Assembly (NCBI GenBank): GCA_963921795.1
Contig: OY997659.1
Coordinates: 27,375,903-27,439,902 of the forward strand
Reading direction: 5' to 3'
Source: Nannobrachium achirus
Taxonomy: Eukaryota; Chordata; Actinopteri; Myctophiformes; Myctophidae
DNA length: 64,000 nucleotides
Shown: in pieces, positions 24,179 to 38,040 of the stretch
Layout of the letters: every line of letters begins with the position of its first letter
Numbering within the stretch: position 1 is the stretch's first letter
Position numbers and translations under genes: made by a program
The notes under the pieces: model-generated
Told to the model about the DNA's origin: nothing
Seen by the model: only the letters and a program-made list of their open reading frames with translations
Databases searched by the model: none

Positions 24179-24697
24179 ATTTAACATGGTATACGGGTTA
24201 AGGGTGGGCATCCTGTAGGGCAGACCCCAGGGGGGGGGGCAGAAGACAGTGAAGTGACAATTTGACCTTTTTAATACCTCAAAAAGAAAGAAAAGAAAAA
24301 TACAATTTCTGCATCAAAAGTATCACATTGAAATTATACTATAAAAACTGGTCAAACATTGGCCAAATTGTCAAATAATCAAAAAGAAAAAAAAGAAAAA
24401 ATCTACAAGCTCAGCTATTTTACTACAAGCTTGTAGAACAGCTATTTTCACAATATTTATCTGTGGAACCGAGTCAAACTAAATTGAATGCCTCAACTAC
24501 TACATTCCAAGTGCTTGTCAGGGTGGGGGGTCCCCAATTCAAATATGATTATTTTGTGGGTGAAAAGTTTGTAAAGCCTTTCTGTAGGGGACGTGGAGGC
24601 TACATTGGCCCACGCGCTGCTCTGCTGCACCACACAGCTGCTGCCCAGCAGATAAGACCCTGCTTGCGACACAGCTGGACTTATGGAACAGCATGTT

Positions 24698-25096
24698 TTT
24701 TGAGCGGTGGTCACACCGTCTCCATAGCGTGGCCGTGTGTGTATGTGTGTCTGTCTGTATGTAGCCTCTGGTGTAGCCTGAGTACCCTGGGTGACCAGAG
24801 AGGTGCTGTTGAGTCTAGTCTGCCCTGAGCATCATCTGCAATACCAGTGGCGGCCTGAGTGACATGCATGGATGGATGGATGGATGGCGCTCTCTCTCTC
24901 TCGCACACAAACAAGCACCCCCCCCCCCCCCCCCCCATATTATTATTATTTTTATTATTAATATTTTTTTAATATTTTATTTTAATATTTATTATTATTA
25001 TTATTATTATTATTACCCATATATATATATATATATATATTTTGCTGTTGCGCAGCCTCCACGACCACCGCTCAGTTCACACGGGTGTGATTTTTA
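24698..25096 (+). mobile_element. Element with GAGCGGTGG/CCACCGCTC termini, copy 1
   Basis: It starts TTTTTTGAGCGGTGGTCACA and ends CCACCGCTCAGTTCACACGG then GTGTGATTTTT. It is shared with 37697-38040 and, in a longer form on the minus strand, with 45281-46015. Inside are GTGGCCGTGTGTGTATGTGT, a poly-C run (about 24917-24936), an ATT-rich tract and an AT dinucleotide run (about 25018-25040). Confidence 0.72.
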
Positions 25097-26398
25097 ATGC
25101 AACACAGATTACTGCACTGTAACGTCCTGAGTGTTTACTGGTCCATGTGGTTCCATTTGTACACTAGTCCTGAGTTAAACGAACAAACACTCATAGATTT
25201 GACTGTAGCCGCTTCGCAAATTTAGATGACTGACAATTTATTAAGGGAATAAGGAGAGAAAAAAAGAAAGAAATGGAATTTCTTTCATTTCACATTACTG
25301 CATCAGAAGTAATCAACAAACTATAAATGGACAAATAAAAATAAAAAGAAGTGTGAAAACAGCTTATACACAATTATTTATCTGTGGAACCGAGTCAAAC
25401 TAAACGTTATACCACAACTCCTACATTCCAAGTGTGTCCAGGTAAAATGTTACAACACAAATATCCTAGTAGTTTTTGCCAGACCCATGAAATGGGTAGG
25501 CCTACATAAGCAAATGTCGGTCTGTCCGGGTTTTCTATATAAAGGGTATATATGATGATGACATGATGATGACATGCCTACAAAAGGCATGATGTCATAA
25601 ATGATGATGACAGACAGGGGGTCTGGCACAACCAGGTTGACCTGGTCTAGTTAACTACAGTATACAGAGGTTTTTAATGAACCATTTAGACATCTGTGTA
25701 CTGCTGGTTTTCAATCAATAATTAACCAGATGTTGTTTGTTTTGGCTCAAGTAAGAACCAGACCCATGTGACCTGCAGCAGTAGATTTCTGGAGTAGACT
25801 ACGGTGTTGTCATACAGCAAGGATTCACAACAAAATGTAATGTGGATCAATGCTGCTCTCCAGACAGAGGCCAAGCAGCAAGGCATCATCTCAGTCTTTT
25901 ACAGAGTGCACGCCTGCACGGCCATGCTTTTCTCCACCTGGGGACACTGGCCACAGCCAGCGGCATCTGGCGATTGTGTCACTGGCCTGCAATAACAGCC
26001 CCTGATGGCTCTCTCCTTGAAGTGATACAGCAACATCAAGCTGCTAGCAGCAAAGCGGGGCGGGACCTAATTAAAAACATCAAAGCCAGAGCACATGCGG
26101 ACAGAGATTGGTCAGTCCGGACGGAGTCCCCCCTCCTCACAGTGGAAAGAATACACAATACCATAAAACAACAAGGCCGTTAAACGTCCCACCATGGCTC
26201 CAGGAGAGGAGGGGGGCTATGGGGACGAGTTGGCATTTCTTCTGAGGAGAATCCCCATGATGAAGGTCAAGTCCAAAGCTGGCTTGGTTTCAAATGCCCA
26301 GGGGTCGCTGTGGGCCCCTGCAGGAAGAAGTGTGTGCTTGTATGTGAATGTGTTACAGTGACATCAACCCCCACATCGAACGGAGCCACAGTCTAGAT

Positions 26399-26496
26399 CA
26401 GTGGTTCTCAATCTGTGGGTCGGCACCCCCAGGGGGTCCCCTGTTCAAATATGATTATTTTGGGGGGTCGCGGCCTGAAAAGGTTGAGAACCACTG
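26399..26496. mobile_element. 98-bp hAT derivative with near-perfect TSD
   Basis: It starts CAGTGGTTCTCAATCTGTGG and ends AAAGGTTGAGAACCACTG. The flanks are GTCTAGAT (26391-26398) and GGCTAGAT (26497-26504), seven of eight identical. It retains little beyond the termini. Confidence 0.88.
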
Positions 26497-27699
26497 GGCT
26501 AGATGACACAGGTTGGCTCCCGGCTGGACATCTCTCTGGGGATGCGGAGAGGAGAGGGAAGTGGCTGTTTCCTGCTGATGTGCGTGTTGCTGTAACAAAC
26601 CCCCCCCACCCCCCCCCCCCCCATCTCTCTCTCAGCCCACTTTCCTTAAAACTCATTTAAAACGGGTGAACCCCTGAGATATTTATATATTTATCACTTT
26701 AATGTCACCCCCCCTCCACCTACTCAAGGTCACTTAAATGGAAGACTCCTTGAGTTGAAAGATGATAAAAGTTTGTATGTGTGTGCCAGAGTAAAGTAAA
26801 GACATGAAATAAAGATTAAGGCTTGGATATAAGGGTTCTTGATTTTGAGATGTTTATGGGGTCCAATGGTTATGTACGGTATGTGGGGAGGGCTACACAG
26901 ATACTACTGTGCTAGGCATGGAACCAAGAAAACTCAAACTTGAATTCCTCACACATTTTAGATGCCAATGTGTATCCATTACCATCCCAAAATAGAATAC
27001 CTACAGCACACACACAGACCTATTACACAACAGACAACAGAGCAGAGTCAAAGTTGACTTGTGGTCCCCTGAGGATATTCTCTACGACCGATGTTGAGAA
27101 TTAACTACTACACAGATGTAACTGGAGTCTCTCATTGAGCCTCTCCTCCCTGAAGTTAACGTCCAGGTTAGTCTGTTCATCTTAAAATGGCACCAACACA
27201 AATATAAAGGGGCCACATCCTCTTCCTGCCACTCAGTATTTTGGGATAGTTTATTTATCCCAAGAGAAAAGAAAATGACCCATTTTCCTGAGGGGCACCG
27301 TTTCCTTTACTTTGTAGTGTGCAGCCACTGGGTGCTAGGTAAATATGCTGTGCAAAAGAATAATCACCAAGTAAAAGTAGATATGTGTACTCCCTCTCTC
27401 TTTACTTAACCTGCTAGCCCAACCTTAATTTGACCCTTTAAGCATAAAATACTGAAATCTAAATCCACATCCCTAATGTTAACACCTGATGCCTAATCCT
27501 AAAATGCATCTTTTGATAATTGTAACCCTAACTCTAAAAATATCTTTAAACCATGAAAATTCCCCTTTTCCTCATGTGGTCAGTGTGTCTACTCTACTGT
27601 CTTCGTGGGGACTTTTGGTGCCACAAAGACAGCAGATGGTACACAAACGCAGTTATGTATAATACCCCCGTCTTCCTAAACACTGAAGCCTAATTTATG

Positions 27700-28229
27700 C
27701 TTCATCATCAAACCTGGTGTACAAGATACACTACACCACTAAGATACCCATGTACCTGACAAAATACTTTAAAAACGTTAAGGATGTCCACAATTACAAC
27801 ACCAGAGGCAGCGCCACAGATCACGTTCAACCCAGAGTCAATTCAAACAAAGGGTCAAACTCGTTCTCCTGCTATACCACCAAAATGTGGAACGCCTTAC
27901 CGAAGGCCTTAAAGGAGTGTAAATCCCTAACCTTCTTTTAAAATCGCCCTGAAAAACCACTTACAGGCGGCAGCCGCTCGTAACTGGTAAATACACACCT
28001 AGCCCAGCCTTACTCTCCCCCTAACCCTTATCTAACAATATCTACTGCATTGTACTGTGTTATATCCGTCTGTTATGAGATACTTCAATGGTTTCCTGTG
28101 CAAATAAGCCAAAAAGCTTACTAGGATCTCCTTTTAGTTGACCTTGTATCAGTGCACTGTACCGTCATTAAACTGTACCTTTTCCTATGCAAATTTCTAA
28201 TAAAGTCTTCAATCAATCAATCAATCAAA
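27700..28229 (+). mobile_element. LINE 3' end with RT-protein C-terminus, copy B
   Basis: An open frame from 27717 encodes a LINE polyprotein C-terminus (VHNYNTRGSATDHVQPRVNS, then MWNALPKALKECKSL). The reading continues as FKIALKNHL only after a one-base shift near 27938, so it is broken. The 3' UTR shares GGATCTCCTTTTAGTTGACC with copies at 1587-1760 and 53985-54174 and ends in CAAT repeats. NYNTR and WNALP blocks are typical of CR1/L2/Rex1-like LINEs. Confidence 0.85.
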
Positions 28230-29093
28230 CTACGGTGCCGCTCATTGAAATCAACTGATGTATAAACTATGCTTAATCCAGTTCTTCATCTGTATCTCTC
28301 ACTTAATTCAGTTCCTGCGTGCCCTGCGGTTGGCAACTGTGCATGGGATCAGTGTCTCATTAGAAAGTGCTACCACTCTTCAAGTAGTGCTCTTTCCATA
28401 ATGCCTGCTGCAGCACCGGTCTGAAGCAGTGCCAAGCCTCGAGGGCCAGCAGCCACTCTCTGACCCGCTGCCAGCTGTGTTTGGATTGGCTCTCACAACA
28501 CTCACATACTTGCTTTCAAAACCGGGGAGCCATGCAGGGATGCAGTTCAAAGAAGAAAACAAAAGGGTTACGAATTGGGTTACGTTGTTCTTTATTATGT
28601 CATTAACAAAATTAATTTACATAATTGCTATTGGCTAGCCTAAACAAAATACAGTATACAGGGATTACAAGATTAATGAATCACATTGCAACTTTTCCAA
28701 TCTGTGGGGTATCTAATCTCAGCTTTCAATTAGAAAAGTACAGTAGAGCATGCACATCCACTCTGGTAATCAGGTGCAGGACAAACATGTTAAATATTTA
28801 AAAGAATGACATATTGATCTTGAAATAAACAGCAAATCTAACAATGTGTTAGATTATAATTTATCTCAGCTACCTTGATTTGAATATCAGATTATTTTTA
28901 CACTTGATTGAAACGGCAGAAGAAAAGAGTCAGAAGGATCTTGAAGTATGACCATTTTCATGATATATATTTTTTTAAATCTGAATGTCTGTGAAGATAC
29001 AAGCAACGGAGTCCACAAAATCCCCTTGCCAACAGAACATCCAAAAACAAACTATGAAGTATGAATGCCATTACTGCCACCTACAGGCACTGG

Positions 29094-29129
29094 AATACAC
29101 TACACTCAGACAATACACTACACTCAGAC
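29094..29129. repeat. 18-bp perfect tandem duplication
   Basis: The unit AATACACTACACTCAGAC occurs twice in immediate succession. Confidence 0.95.
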
Positions 29130-29377
29130 ACAATTGACATATTTTCATACCACCTCAAGTTGAGGCTGCTCAAACTTCAGTATGAAGTTTACAGGCTACT
29201 AGTAACAAAATGCTCCAGTTCATTAAAATAAATATTGGATTTTACGTACATCAAATGTATCATGATGCTCTATGAGATAATATAGAGTAGTTTACTCCAC
29301 TATTTGAAAACTTTAGTTACTAGTTACTTTGTAGATTTGGATTATTATTACAAAATGTACAATTTCGTCCCTTTTGA

Positions 29378-29458
29378 AAATAGACGATCTACAAGCTCAC
29401 AATACATCGCATCACAACACCTTGTGAGCTTATAGATCGGTAATTTTCAAAAGATTTC
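29378..29458. repeat. GATCTACAAGCTC hairpin core
   Basis: TTTGAAAATAGACGATCTAC and ACAAGCTCACAA are mirrored by TTGTGAGCTTATAGATCGG and TAATTTTCAAAA. It is one of more than ten related hairpins in the window. Confidence 0.75.
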
Positions 29459-29625
29459 TTTTACATTTATACATTTGAAATTGTGTTAAATGGGACATTC
29501 TGCATAATAGTACATTCTACTTTTGGTACTATAAGAACATTTTGATACAAATACCTTTGTACTTTTATTCAAGTACATTTTGAACAACTTTTACTTGTAA
29601 GAGTGCACACACACCAAAATACCCA

Positions 29626-29765
29626 TGAGAGTGGATTCCCCATACGACCAATGCATTTCAATGGGAATGGAGCGTTTTCATGCCGGTAGAGGATTTCTGC
29701 AACAACAAAAAAAAAAAGCTCCATTCTCATTGAAATGCATTATCGGAATGGGGAATACACTCTCA
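29626..29765. mobile_element. Small hairpin MITE, about 140 bp
   Basis: TGAGAGTGGATTCCCCAT and ATGCATTTCAATGGGAATGG are mirrored by CCATTCTCATTGAAATGCAT and ATGGGGAATACACTCTCA. The short centre contains an A run. Confidence 0.75.
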
Positions 29766-30009
29766 GAGGTATCAGAGTATTTCTACATTGCAGTATTTAT
29801 CTATACTATAATTTTGCGAATGTCTGTCTGAGTGTCTGTCTGTCTGTCTGTCTGTCTGTCTGAAACAGCGTTTCTCCTCAGTGGCTGGAGCAATTGATCT
29901 GAAATCGCATCACCATTAGCATATGAACACACCTGACATAACTGTGAAGCCCGTTTGTCACTTTCACAAATCGTATTCTGTATATTAGCATTTTTATGGT
30001 GTATCTATT

Positions 30010-30063
30010 ATCTATTCTGCATCTAGCATGAGGCACATCTATTCTGCATCTAGCTTGAGGCAA
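30010..30063. repeat. 27-bp tandem duplication
   Basis: The unit ATCTATTCTGCATCTAGC followed by WTGAGGCAM is present twice with two differences. Confidence 0.85.
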
Positions 30064-30076
30064 AATGTTTAACCAG

Positions 30077-30079
<3 letters not shown>

Positions 30080-30147
<68 letters not shown>
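30080..30147. repeat. (TG)34 microsatellite with G-rich 3' flank
   Basis: The TG run passes into CAGGCGGGTG/GGCGGGC units and then a run of about 12 G (30191-30202). Confidence 0.97.
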
Positions 30148-30150
<3 letters not shown>

Positions 30151-30851
30151 GCAGGCGGGTGTGTGTGCAGGCGGGTGGGCGGGCGGGCTGGGGGGGGGGG
30201 GGACAGTATCTCTGTAGCCATTAAACGAAACAGGTTTCTTACATTGATGCTCCTACAGTACATCATGCAAGCACCAGTTAAAGTTACTTTCCATCCCTCA
30301 TATACTGTGTGCACAGTGCACATCCCATAACCCACACACTGCACATCATTTTGGAGCTCATATCTTTGAACGGGTAAGGGCTAGTTCAAGTAAAACAGTG
30401 AGTACTTTTTCCACCACTGGCTGGCTGGCTGTCAAGTCTCCTACCGCAGCATACCACAGCTATGCTTTATCTCAGCCATGCCGTGTCAAAACAATCACTT
30501 CCAAAAGCACAATCTTTGCACAGGAAGAAGTGAGCGTAGGTAAACTGTACTGCACAGGAACCCTGCTCTCACTATTTACACAGCTCCAAAAACTCATTCA
30601 GTTTCACAAACAGTGTCAGAGACCCAGACAACCCCAAAGCAACATTGGCCCCTTGATAACATTGAGATAGCCACAATGTTTAGATCTAGCTTAGCGAGAA
30701 TTCAATTCAATATTTGATTGGACAAAAACACACACCCATATGCTTTTACGAAGAATGAAAACGGATATCCAGATTAAACACTTTTCATCACTTACTGTGC
30801 CCGAAACAGCCTGGGTTTCAGAGGCTAGATGTGACCTGACTTTGCTCTTGT

Positions 30852-31122
30852 AGTTGTTCTCAACCTTTTCAGGCCGTGACCCCCCAAAATGATCCTATTC
30901 TAACAGGGGGACACCCCCCCCTGTCAAGCACTTGGTTGCGTTGAAATTTTCTTATAATATTTGACGATTTGGTCAATGTTTAACCAGTATTTATAGTATC
31001 GTTTGTCTTGTTAAGGTGTTAAGGTGTTAAAAAGGTCTTAAATTGTCACTTCACCGTCATCTGGGGTCCCCCCCTCCAAATAAAATCACGTGGGGACCCG
31101 ACCCACAGGTTGAGAAACCCTG
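30852..31122. mobile_element. Decayed hAT (Charlie-like) element
   Basis: The left end TTGTTCTCAACCTTTTCAGG and right end CCCACAGGTTGAGAAACCCTG match the termini of the 8609-8900 element, with mismatches. No target duplication could be seen. Confidence 0.65.
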
Positions 31123-32205
31123 GGCTATCGCACAATTCCCAGGTGTCATATAGTGCACTACAGGCAGGGGGTCACATCACCACCAGCCAGGGTCATGTTC
31201 TGACATGGTGCCTGATGGCTGGGTGTTGAGAGATCCTGAAACAAGCCCATACTAGCCCCCCCCCCCTACCCAGAGGCCACCACAAATAGACATGCTCTGA
31301 TGGTCAGGACAGCAGGCCCTGGATTGAGTCATACAGGAACAAAGCTGAACTTACAGGTACCTTCACACAATATATTTCCTATACAGTGAGTCAGACATCC
31401 AGGAATGTCCTATATACGTACAGTACTTTGACATTGTGAAAGTAGTTGATCTACAAGCTCGCAACGCTGTTGAAATGAGGGGTGCCAGGTTTAAAGGGGT
31501 TAAGCAAAACAGCAACTTACTAGAGCTATTAGGTTTTGCTACTACTAAATAAACATATTTGTTAAATAAAGTCTGTCAGATATTTATAGTAGGCCATTAG
31601 CAATGAAGGAGCTGCTGTTTGTACATCCTGATAACATGGCAGATATGAGTCTTGATTTTCTGGTTTCTATTGTTTCCTCATTTTTTAAAGATGTGTCAAC
31701 TATTTGTCATGTTCACAAGTATCATTTGAATGGACCACAGGGAACGCACACCTTAGTTAAAGCTGTACAAATGTATTTTATCCAGTAGAGAATGGAGTAT
31801 ACAAATGGGGTGCTTGCATTTGGTCTCCCTGCTCTTCCATTGAGATACTGTGTAGATACTGAGTCAGGGTTGACACGACTGGTTGACAAATGGCACTGTC
31901 TGACAGTCAAAATTCAGTTTCTCCCCAGAGCAAGCATCTAGCCCAGTGGTCAACATTTTGGCACTTGCGCAGGAGACCCGGGGTTAGCAAATTAATAAGC
32001 TTAGATTATGATACACCAATGCAATTTTATTAACCATAAATGTTAATCATGGGCTCAAAGGCCAGGAAGCTGAAACTCGCCAGTGCATTTATAAATCACG
32101 GATGATAACTGGATTACACCAGTAAGACTCCCTAATCGGGAGATAAGCGACCGTTGTTATCTCCACAAATAGGCCAAAAGTTTGTTTTACCAATTATTAC
32201 ACTCT

Positions 32206-32530
32206 TAGCAACCAACTGTTTACCATAGCAACCATGGTTTTTTACCCTAGCAACCAACTGTTTACCCTACTAACCAACTGTTTACCATAGCAACCATGTT
32301 TTTTACCTTAGCAACCAACTGTTTACCCTACCAACCAACTGTTTACCACAGCAACCATGTTTTTTTTACCCTAGCAACCAACTGTTTACCCTAGCAACCA
32401 ATTGTTTACCATAGCAACCATGTTTTCTTACCCTAGCAACCAACTGTTTACCCTAGCAACCAACTGTTTACCATAGCAACCATGTTTTTTACCTTAGCAA
32501 CCAACTGGTTACCATAGCAACCACTGTTTT
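32206..32530. repeat. Minisatellite of TAGCAACCA units
   Basis: About 15 units alternate TAGCAACCAACTGTTTACC with TAGCAACCATG followed by a short T run. Units vary by single substitutions and T-run length. The GTTGCTATGG motif on the minus strand resembles an RFX half-site, which may be coincidence. Confidence 0.92.
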
Positions 32531-32966
32531 AGACCACTGTTTCTTGCCGGTCTTATATAAGGGTCATTTGTGTACGGTGTGATGTCATACTGATGTCAGC
32601 AGTGTGATCTCATACTGATGCGGAGATATGAGCAGGGCAAAGGTGTGACGTGTGACCGACGGACGGACGGCCGGTGGAGGTTTTGATACTAAACTGCGAC
32701 CTAACGGCCGCAACTATTTAGAAATAAACCACGCACAATCACTGGTTTACCTCCTGCCCTTTCATAACTGTTCTCTGGTGCTGCTAGAACAAGATGCTGT
32801 CCTAAAATAGAACACATCATTAAGGGATTAAGTTGTTGTTGCCTGACAGATGGTATATACCATGATTTCTTCAGGAAACCCCATAATAAGACCCCAGCTA
32901 CACTGACTGAACAGATTAAAAACTAGTAATGTCTTGTCCAGAGTTAATACAATAGGCACACAGCAG

Positions 32967-33311
32967 CAGTGTTTAGTTCAGTCAGTCTTTTGAATAAAAT
33001 TCCATTTAGTTTTAATTATATTCTAGTCTAGTTATATTCGACTAAATATCATAAGATTTTAGTCGACTAAATCTACTGTTGATTTTGTTGATGGCGATGG
33101 TGATTTTAGAGCTGCTATTTTCAGAGGGCAACACTTGAGCGCAACAAACATAACATAAAATTACTAAAATGTTAGTCGCTCCCTAGCATTTTAGTCCAGT
33201 TTTAATTTTATGAAATATGTCAATATATTTAGTCTTAGTTTCAGTCATCAAAGCTTAGTTTTTGTTTAGTTTTCGTCAGCGAAAAAAGGTTTAGTCGACG
33301 AAATTAACATG
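32967..33311. mobile_element. hAT-like element with TTAGTCGACGAAATTAAC end
   Basis: It starts CAGTGTTTAGTTCAGTC and ends TTTAGTCGACGAAATTAACA, with many TTTAGTC/GACTAAA repeats between. It is related to 48187-48350. Typical of a common fish family of non-autonomous hAT elements. Confidence 0.6.
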
Positions 33312-34574
33312 ATACAACCATGAACTCGTAACAAAGAGTCTGTGTAACACAAGGAAGGTGTTAGGTGAAGGAAGCAAGGAAGAATGGCAGGAAACTGTCG
33401 TCACCCAACCGGAGCACATGCTGGAAGAGAGGAGTTAAAGGGAGAATCAGAGACGTAGTGGGTGGGGAAGCTAATCTTTACAGGCCCCATGCTGCAAAAA
33501 AACAGCATGGAACAGGATCCAAATGTGTGTGTGAGAAAGTGGAATCAAATATAGACTAGCAGGAGGATGGATGCAGCGGTGGTCCTCATCACTGATTAAG
33601 AAACGTAAAGTTTGGGTTGACAAAACTGTATAAAGAGGAAATTAACAGGAAAGGGAAACATTAAGTTTATCACCCATTCGAGACATTTTCTATGAAGTGT
33701 AACTGTGTCATGAATAACAAAACGGACCACAATCATCCGGCAGATTTGTCTGTTATGGATGGAGACACGGAGGCGCCGTATAGAAGTGGGAGGGGCTGAG
33801 TGAGTGGGGTAGGGAAGACAAGAGCTTGATGGGATCCTGCGTGAGGATCAGCTAATCTTGACTTGGCTCTCTCTCTGTAATCAGTGGAAATCCTCCTGAG
33901 CCCCGTTCACTGAGCCCCGCTGACAATGAGGGGAAACAGAGCATCGCGAAGGAGATGAACGCCATGTCCGTCCACCTGGAACGCCATGGCTGTGGCAGCC
34001 TCTTTAACAATGCCAAAGACGTCGATGGGGAGGCCACTAACCCCTATCGTGTGAAACGCATCGCGATGATGACTATCTGGAGAAAAGTTGTGGTAGGCTA
34101 CTGTTCAAGTAGTTGAGACAGCAGGCACTACTCTTGTTTGCACTGCACATAGAATATTAATGAAGCAATGCCCTCAGAATGGTTGTCTGAACCAGTGTGA
34201 CATAATTACAATAAACAGAGATACATTACAGAGTTCAATACAATAAACAAGTATGCATACATAGGCATTTTCAACACTTGTACACGCTCCTTTATTGCAT
34301 GCGTAAAACAGCTTCAAGCTAATTTTGTAACATCATGCAATTATAACGAACTAGTACACAACGATGCAAGAGAATAATCATTGTTGTACAGTACAACTAA
34401 ACTTGTATTTTACATAACGAAAAAAGTCTGTCAGCAGAAGTTCATATTGGTTTGCATAAAATGGGAAATAAACAAATTAATCTGAGCCAGTGTTACATTA
34501 TTTGTAGAAATCAATTCTTTCTTGGCAGTATTGGTTCTCTGAATGGTGCACAGGCAAGTTAGGAATATTTTTTT

Positions 34575-34685
34575 ACTTTAGCTATTCAAAAATAGCAGAT
34601 ATACAGTACAAGCTCATAGTGTGGCACAATGTGTTACTTAGTGCCACGCTGAGCTTGTAGATCTGTTATTTTTGAAAAATCTTGA
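34575..34685. repeat. GATCTACAAGCTC hairpin core
   Basis: TTCAAAAATAGCAGATATAC and ACAAGCTCATAGTGTGGCAC are mirrored by GTGCCACGCTGAGCTTGT and AGATCTGTTATTTTTGAA. It lies beside a decayed hAT right end (GTTTGAGAACCACTG near 34838-34852). Confidence 0.75.
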
Positions 34686-36769
34686 CATTCTTTGCAAATC
34701 TTTGAATAAATACTTTTTTTAAAACGATAGTTTTTTACTCAAATCTTTGCTTCTGGGGTTCCCTAGAACAAAATATTTTGAGATGGGGGGTCCGTGACCA
34801 AATACATATAGTTTTGGTGGTCCTTGACATGAAACAGTTTGAGAACCACTGACATAGTTTTTTCAGAAAACTTTTAGGATTTAGAAGACATTTGTAGAAT
34901 CAGCCTCAAATAGGTCTTAATGGTTAAGGAGTGTGGTGTCCGACAGTGGCACAGACAGTGTTTTCCTGCTGCTCTGGCCACTGTCGCTCTGTACTCCTGG
35001 AGTTAAATGCATTGTAGTCGGCCGAGGTGGTAAAGTTTACCCAGTTACACCACAGCCTCTCCCCCCTCAATGGCCCTCACACCCTTCCTGGTAGAGGAAA
35101 CACGTGTTACCAGATACACCCCTAGTTTAGAATGGCCAGACTGGGACGGACACTACAGTCAATATTGAACTGCATACTTTTGTCTCAGTCTGTGTCTTGA
35201 CTCTTGAATACACAAGACCCTCACGGATCTACTTTTACAGTACACTCTCAGAGTTTAAATGAACATTGCTTTTCATTCTGGTCAGCTGGGTCAGTGGTTT
35301 CCAAACCTTGTTGTACCCAAGGCACAAACCATTGGGCATATCAATAGGCTCACCTGCGATCATAGTGTAAATAGGCAATCGACATGCGATGCGTTGTGAG
35401 CTGCTCATTTTGAAAATGTATGGAGAGAAGAAATAAATAATATTGGAGCTATTCACTGTTTTGTATTATTTCACATTTATTTATTTGTTGATTATTTTTG
35501 ATAGAATTATTGTATGCATTATTATTTTGTTAAATTTTGTGTTCCAGCTAAACGCTTTAATTTTGAAGGTATTGGGCAATTGGGGTGCACAGGTGAATTT
35601 AGACAGGCACAGTGGTCATATTCAGTTTGGCTGATATTCAATTCCCTGATCTCTGCGTAAGATTCACTATACCTGGTGCCTCAGTGGCCATTTGAATTGT
35701 TTATTGTTTGGAGGACAAATATCCACTACAAATAAATACAGTCATGCATACTGGACTGTACATCAGCTGTACTGTACTGTAGCTCACTATGCAATACTCG
35801 GATGACAAAAGAAATCTCATTATTTACAGCTGATCCTCTCTCCGTTGCTGGTATACTAAGAGGTTCAAAACTCACTTCAGGGATCAGACTCATGCCACAA
35901 TAATCTGAATGGTTTCCATGGCAGCTGAGATGGATTTTTCTTTTCTAATCTCAAACCATGACACTTGAGAATGGCCTTGTTGAAATATATTTAAGAATAT
36001 ACTGTAATAGGGCATTCCTATTTAAACTGGATGCAAATAAATAAATGCTAATCCGAATCATATTTTGTTGTTGTTTGATTTGGTTAAAGAGTTTGTTAGG
36101 GTACATAAAAGTATTTTTATTTTATTTTAGTTTGCATGCAAACTTGAACAATGTGATCATAATTGCTAAGCTTAGATCATTTTTTGGATCTAATTTTAAT
36201 AGATTCTCCTTTCTTGTATACGTTGGAGAATCACAGTAGATTCTACATCCTAAAGTGGGGGATGGTGTTGTTATTCATCTATGGACTATGGGTGACTGGA
36301 CACACTAATAACAGATGAACTACATGAACCCTAGCGTCCCTATTCTGGGCATATTAGGCAAACACTCTACAAGCTCACAAATGTGTCATGTTGGCAAAGA
36401 CTTCTGCTGTAGATGGATATATATGACTATTGTCAACAAAATAAGTAGTGACGCTAGGCCATAGATATTGATCTTATTATCCAGCCAAGGAGTATGCATG
36501 GACTCCATGAACCATGGAGCAGTTTTTAAGGTAAAGGACCCCTTAGCTGAGAGAGAGAGAGATGAAGCAGGGACCCCCACTACATGCTGTATAAAATTGT
36601 GTTGCAGTTTACATTTTTACATAGATTTAATCGATAGCTACATAGACTTGTTTGACAGAACTACCATTAGTGTATGTTGGATTAATGTGTATTCTCAAAA
36701 TTTAACCAACCATCAATACTAAGTAAACTTGACCTTTGTACCTTTTCCCCCTCTACACCAAACCTCTTT

Positions 36770-36880
36770 GCCGAAAATAGCTGATCTACTGTACAAGCTC
36801 GCAACACCTCACAATGCGAGGCGTTGTGAGCTTGTAGATCTGAAAAGTTCTCCTCAGAAAAGGGATGCTAGGGTTCAAGT
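36770..36880. repeat. GATCTACAAGCTC hairpin core, perfect inner stem
   Basis: ACAAGCTCGCAACACCTCAC is mirrored by GCGAGGCGTTGTGAGCTTGT. The right flank GGGATGCTAGGGTTCAAGTGG matches the terminus type seen at 62182-62328. Confidence 0.78.
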
Positions 36881-37696
36881 GGTAAAAACAAGAATCACAC
36901 AAAGATTTGGTGGATCCGGATAGTACTCTGAGGACCCCCTGGGGGTCCCGGACCCCCTGCCCCTGCGTGCTCACAATACTCTCCTCAGGCGCACGCCGTC
37001 TGTTTTGATGATACACATCAAGCAACACAAAGTGCAGCCAGAACATACAGTAAACAGAGCAGTGTCCAGGGTAACCACTGAGGTCCTCATCACAAACAAG
37101 CGTGATTAGTGGCAGGCCTTCAGGCACACAGCCCACAATGCTTCTCATCCATACAACAGCTAACTTTATTTATCCTGGCCTGGCCGAAGGATGCTGCTGG
37201 AGTAACAGATGCGTGCACGGTGCAGTCCTGCTTCCTCATGCTAAATCCCAGAAAAACTAACATAGAAACCCAACGCTGACCACCAGGGTCATATGACTTC
37301 CTACAGAGACGGAGGCTGGGGCTTCTGTTTGTGTCTTTAAGTCATCGAGTTAGTTTGCTGCCCTTTCGTTTTTTCGGAATGTCAGCTAATACAGCACTAC
37401 AGATAAAGGAATTAACATAAACAGCAGCCCCGGATCTGCATGACTCAGTGACTTTAAACAGAACTCATTTGTGTGTTGTGGGAGGGTGAACACACAACGG
37501 CTCTGTGTCACTGTTGAAAAAGAAAGTAATTATAATACTGTTCGGTATTTTCATTTCATTTTTAAAAGGAGACCCTGTACCCGATGGCAACTACTTTGTT
37601 TTCTTCACAGAACACACACCATACAAGAACTCAGTGACCAGCACCTTGAGCCTCACTTTCCCCAGCTAGAGCCAGACCCATAGCGGCCATTATGAC

Positions 37697-38040
<344 letters not shown>

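Noticed and set aside
24463..24828. Plus-strand 121-codon frame
   Set aside because: It spans the border of a decayed hAT-like repeat and the GAGCGGTGG element; no protein similarity.
32206..32530. CRISPR-like array
   Set aside because: The direct repeats have no unique spacers of constant length and the context is vertebrate; it is a minisatellite.
33840..34110. Possible plus-strand exon (frame through EMNAMSVHLERHGCG)
   Set aside because: Open for about 70 codons after an acceptor-like CTCTGTAATCAG, but no recognisable family, no clear donor and no partner exon.
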